Shown: in pieces, positions 62,511 through 64,000 of the stretch
How the letters are laid out: each line of letters opens with the position of its first letter
Position numbering within the stretch: the stretch's first letter is position 1
Source: Salvator merianae
Lineage: Eukaryota; Chordata; Lepidosauria; Squamata; Teiidae
DNA: 64,000 nucleotides
Direction: 5' to 3'
Assembly (NCBI GenBank): GCA_003586115.2
Contig: QVOM02000034.1
Span: 19,636,684-19,700,683 of the forward strand
Program-made: the position numbers and the translations under genes
Notes under the pieces: model-generated
What the model saw: only the letters and a program-made list of their open reading frames with translations
Database searches by the model: none
What the model was told of the DNA's origin: nothing

Positions 62511-62870
62511 CTAGTAGGCCCAATGGGGAGGGCCCATTTTGGTGGTGCTCCAGAAAATGTTGCCAGGAGTGGCGCCAGAAGTCAGAGCACCAACAAAATG
62601 GGCCCTCCCAGTAACTGCAAAACTTTCAAAGTCTTCACACTGACTTCTACGGCTGGGTGCAACTTTTGAGGCTGGTGCTGGAACCTAGAATGGGTGTTCG
62701 AGTGTGGATGGCCCTATCCCATCCCAGTGACCACTTATTCCACTGTGGGACAGGTGCCTACCGAGATAGAGACAATAATTGTGGAAATGGCTCTGAGCTA
62801 CCAGTTTTGCCAGAGTGCTGCCCACTTTGCATCTTGCGATGAGCTGGCCCACTTCAGGATCTTTTATCAC

Positions 62871-63777
62871 TAAAGGCATGCTTCTTACAAGCAACTGCCA
62901 TTGTGTTCCCATTCTGCCAATGGATTTTCATCAACAGATACCATGAAGACTGACTTCATGTACAAAAGATGGCCTGTTCTTCCAGTCCAGCAGGGCTATT
63001 CTTCCATTTTTCTTCCATATCTTTGATTGTAACTGTAGGTAAGGTAAAGGTAAAGAAACCCTTGAGTTCCACTTGATGCATCTTTGCAGGGGTGTGTGTG
63101 CTAATGTAACTGTGTGTTTTCTTATTCGCCAGCTTAAGCCTATAAACCTGGAATTTTATACTAGTCTGGCAGTGGTCACCTTTTCAAGAATTGTTTATTT
63201 GTTATCTGGTATTCATAATCTTGCCTTTTCTCCAAAGAGCCCAAGACAGTTTGCAAAGTTTTCCTTTCCTTCTCATGCTGCTCACAATAACCTTGCAAGG
63301 TAGGTTAAGCCAAGAAGCACGACTGCTCCACAGTTGCCCAGCTCAAGCAGTGCTAGTTAGATGACCCTCCTCTTCCCATGTCTTCCACTTCCTCAAGCTG
63401 CATCCTCACTTACCAGCCAGGGTACTTGGTAACGCCCCTTCTGTCCCTGCATTTCCATTTGGGTCAGCGGTTGGCGTCATCCAAGGTGCCGTTTTATGAA
63501 AGCGCAATTTTGCTACCCTCAGCTGGGGTGCCACAGATCGGCGCTGAAAATGATGCTTCTGCATCCGCAAATGAAGACAAGGGGGCCTCTTTATCAGCAG
63601 TGGTCATGGCATCTCCTCCACTTGCCCCAGAAGGAGCTGCCTCAGTTTTCAAATGAATACACAGCCTCAGTTTTAGAAGATAAACAAACAAACAAACAAA
63701 ATAGCATCCAATCCTCCCCTTGATCAAACACACACACACACACTTATTTATTTATTTATTTCCTTTCACCCCCTTAG
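62871..63777. other. End of intron 3
   Basis: 63236-63320 ('ataaccttgcaaggtaggtt') looks like an inverted SINE piece. Short (AC)n and (TTTA)n runs at 63727-63761 directly precede the acceptor tract of the next exon. Confidence 0.45.
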
Positions 63778-64000
63778 GCAATAAATTCTCTCCTACGTGT
63801 GCTGGTGCATTGCTGGCCTGCGTCTGGGTTTATGCCTTCATCTTTGCTGTGGCTCCACTAGCTGACTGGGGAAGTTACGGGCCAGAGCCATATGGAACAG
63901 CTTGCTGCATCAAGTGGAAAGCTTCAACCAGACAAGCTAAATTCTACATTGTGGCCCTCTTCATTTTCTGCTATATCATCCCTTGCCTCCTGATCCTCTT
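63778..64000 (+). CDS. OPN5L1: Neuropsin-group opsin (OPN5L1-like), fourth coding exon (incomplete): TM4, extracellular loop 2, start of TM5
   Basis: The acceptor is CCCCCTTAG (63777). The exon completes Gly127 and encodes residues 128-200 before the window ends mid-codon. TM4 has Trp143 (W4.50) and Pro153. Extracellular loop 2 reads 'YGPEPYGTACCIKW', matching 'YVPEPFGTSCTLDW' of OPN5. Glu163 is at the bovine 181 counterion site, and Cys169 is the disulfide partner of Cys92. Cys170 sits at position 188, the residue reported in chicken OPN5L1 to form a retinal adduct after light absorption, leading to self-regeneration. OPN5 itself has Thr there. TM5 begins at about Phe182. TM6, TM7 and the retinal-binding Lys should lie downstream. 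The OPN5L1 assignment rests mainly on Cys170; OPN5L2 or another neuropsin paralogue is possible. Confidence 0.93.

Larger units (their letters stand above)
61212..62870. mobile_element. Group G-like MITE interrupted by a hAT element
   Basis: 61212-61333 and 62511-62870 together resemble group G (the 'ggtagtagacctccttggga' block and 'cattttggtggtgctccaga'). The break point coincides exactly with the hAT target duplication. The outer limits are approximate. Confidence 0.5.

Overview
This is a vertebrate nuclear genome window dominated by introns and transposons. It most likely comes from a squamate reptile, probably a lizard. The evidence for that is a tRNA-derived SINE resembling the Sauria SINE (45950-46203), CR1- and L2-type LINE remnants with reptile-style tails, dozens of short TIR-bounded DNA transposons, CpG-poor AT-rich DNA between repeats, and one gene split by canonical GT-AG introns. 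The species cannot be named from this sequence alone.

The only protein-coding gene I can support is on the plus strand: the 5' half of an opsin of the neuropsin (OPN5) group. Four exons are visible: 25010-25097, 41773-41935, 42267-42394 and 63778 to beyond the window end. They join in frame with intron phases 1, 2, 1 and give about 200 residues covering the N-terminus, TM1-TM4, extracellular loop 2 and the start of TM5. Extracellular loop 2 carries a Cys immediately after the conserved disulfide Cys (Cys-Cys at residues 169-170). This corresponds to bovine rhodopsin 187-188 and is the hallmark of the OPN5L1 subgroup, in which Cys188 forms a retinal adduct. Glu163 is at the ancestral counterion site (bovine 181). 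The (D/E)RY motif at the end of TM3 is replaced by Val-Cys-Cys. The retinal-binding Lys in TM7 lies beyond the window.

Layout. 1-25 kb is upstream intergenic DNA (or an unseen 5' UTR intron) full of repeats. It includes three abutting MITEs (2245-3252), an L2-like LINE remnant (about 6715-7520), and a CR1 LINE (about 9978-13156) whose reverse-transcriptase region is replaced by an uninterrupted 1,854-nt run of A. It also holds a CR1 fragment on the minus strand (about 15961-16945), CpG-rich MITEs (20078-23808) and a hAT-like element with an 8-bp target duplication (23890-24410). 25-42 kb is intron 1 (16.7 kb). 42.4-63.8 kb is intron 3 (21.4 kb), which contains a perfect 56-bp-arm hairpin (44309-44427) and a young hAT-like element with a perfect 8-bp target duplication (61334-62510).

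The commonest repeats are short non-autonomous elements with TIRs of the type GGGCCTGTTCRCACTT and 3-bp target duplications (TAA, TTA, TAT, TGT, AAA seen), most like PIF/Harbinger MITEs. I group them by visible similarity as A, A2, B, C, D, E and G; these names are mine. Apart from the opsin exons and LINE remnants, almost every open frame in the window lies inside a repeat or in low-complexity DNA.
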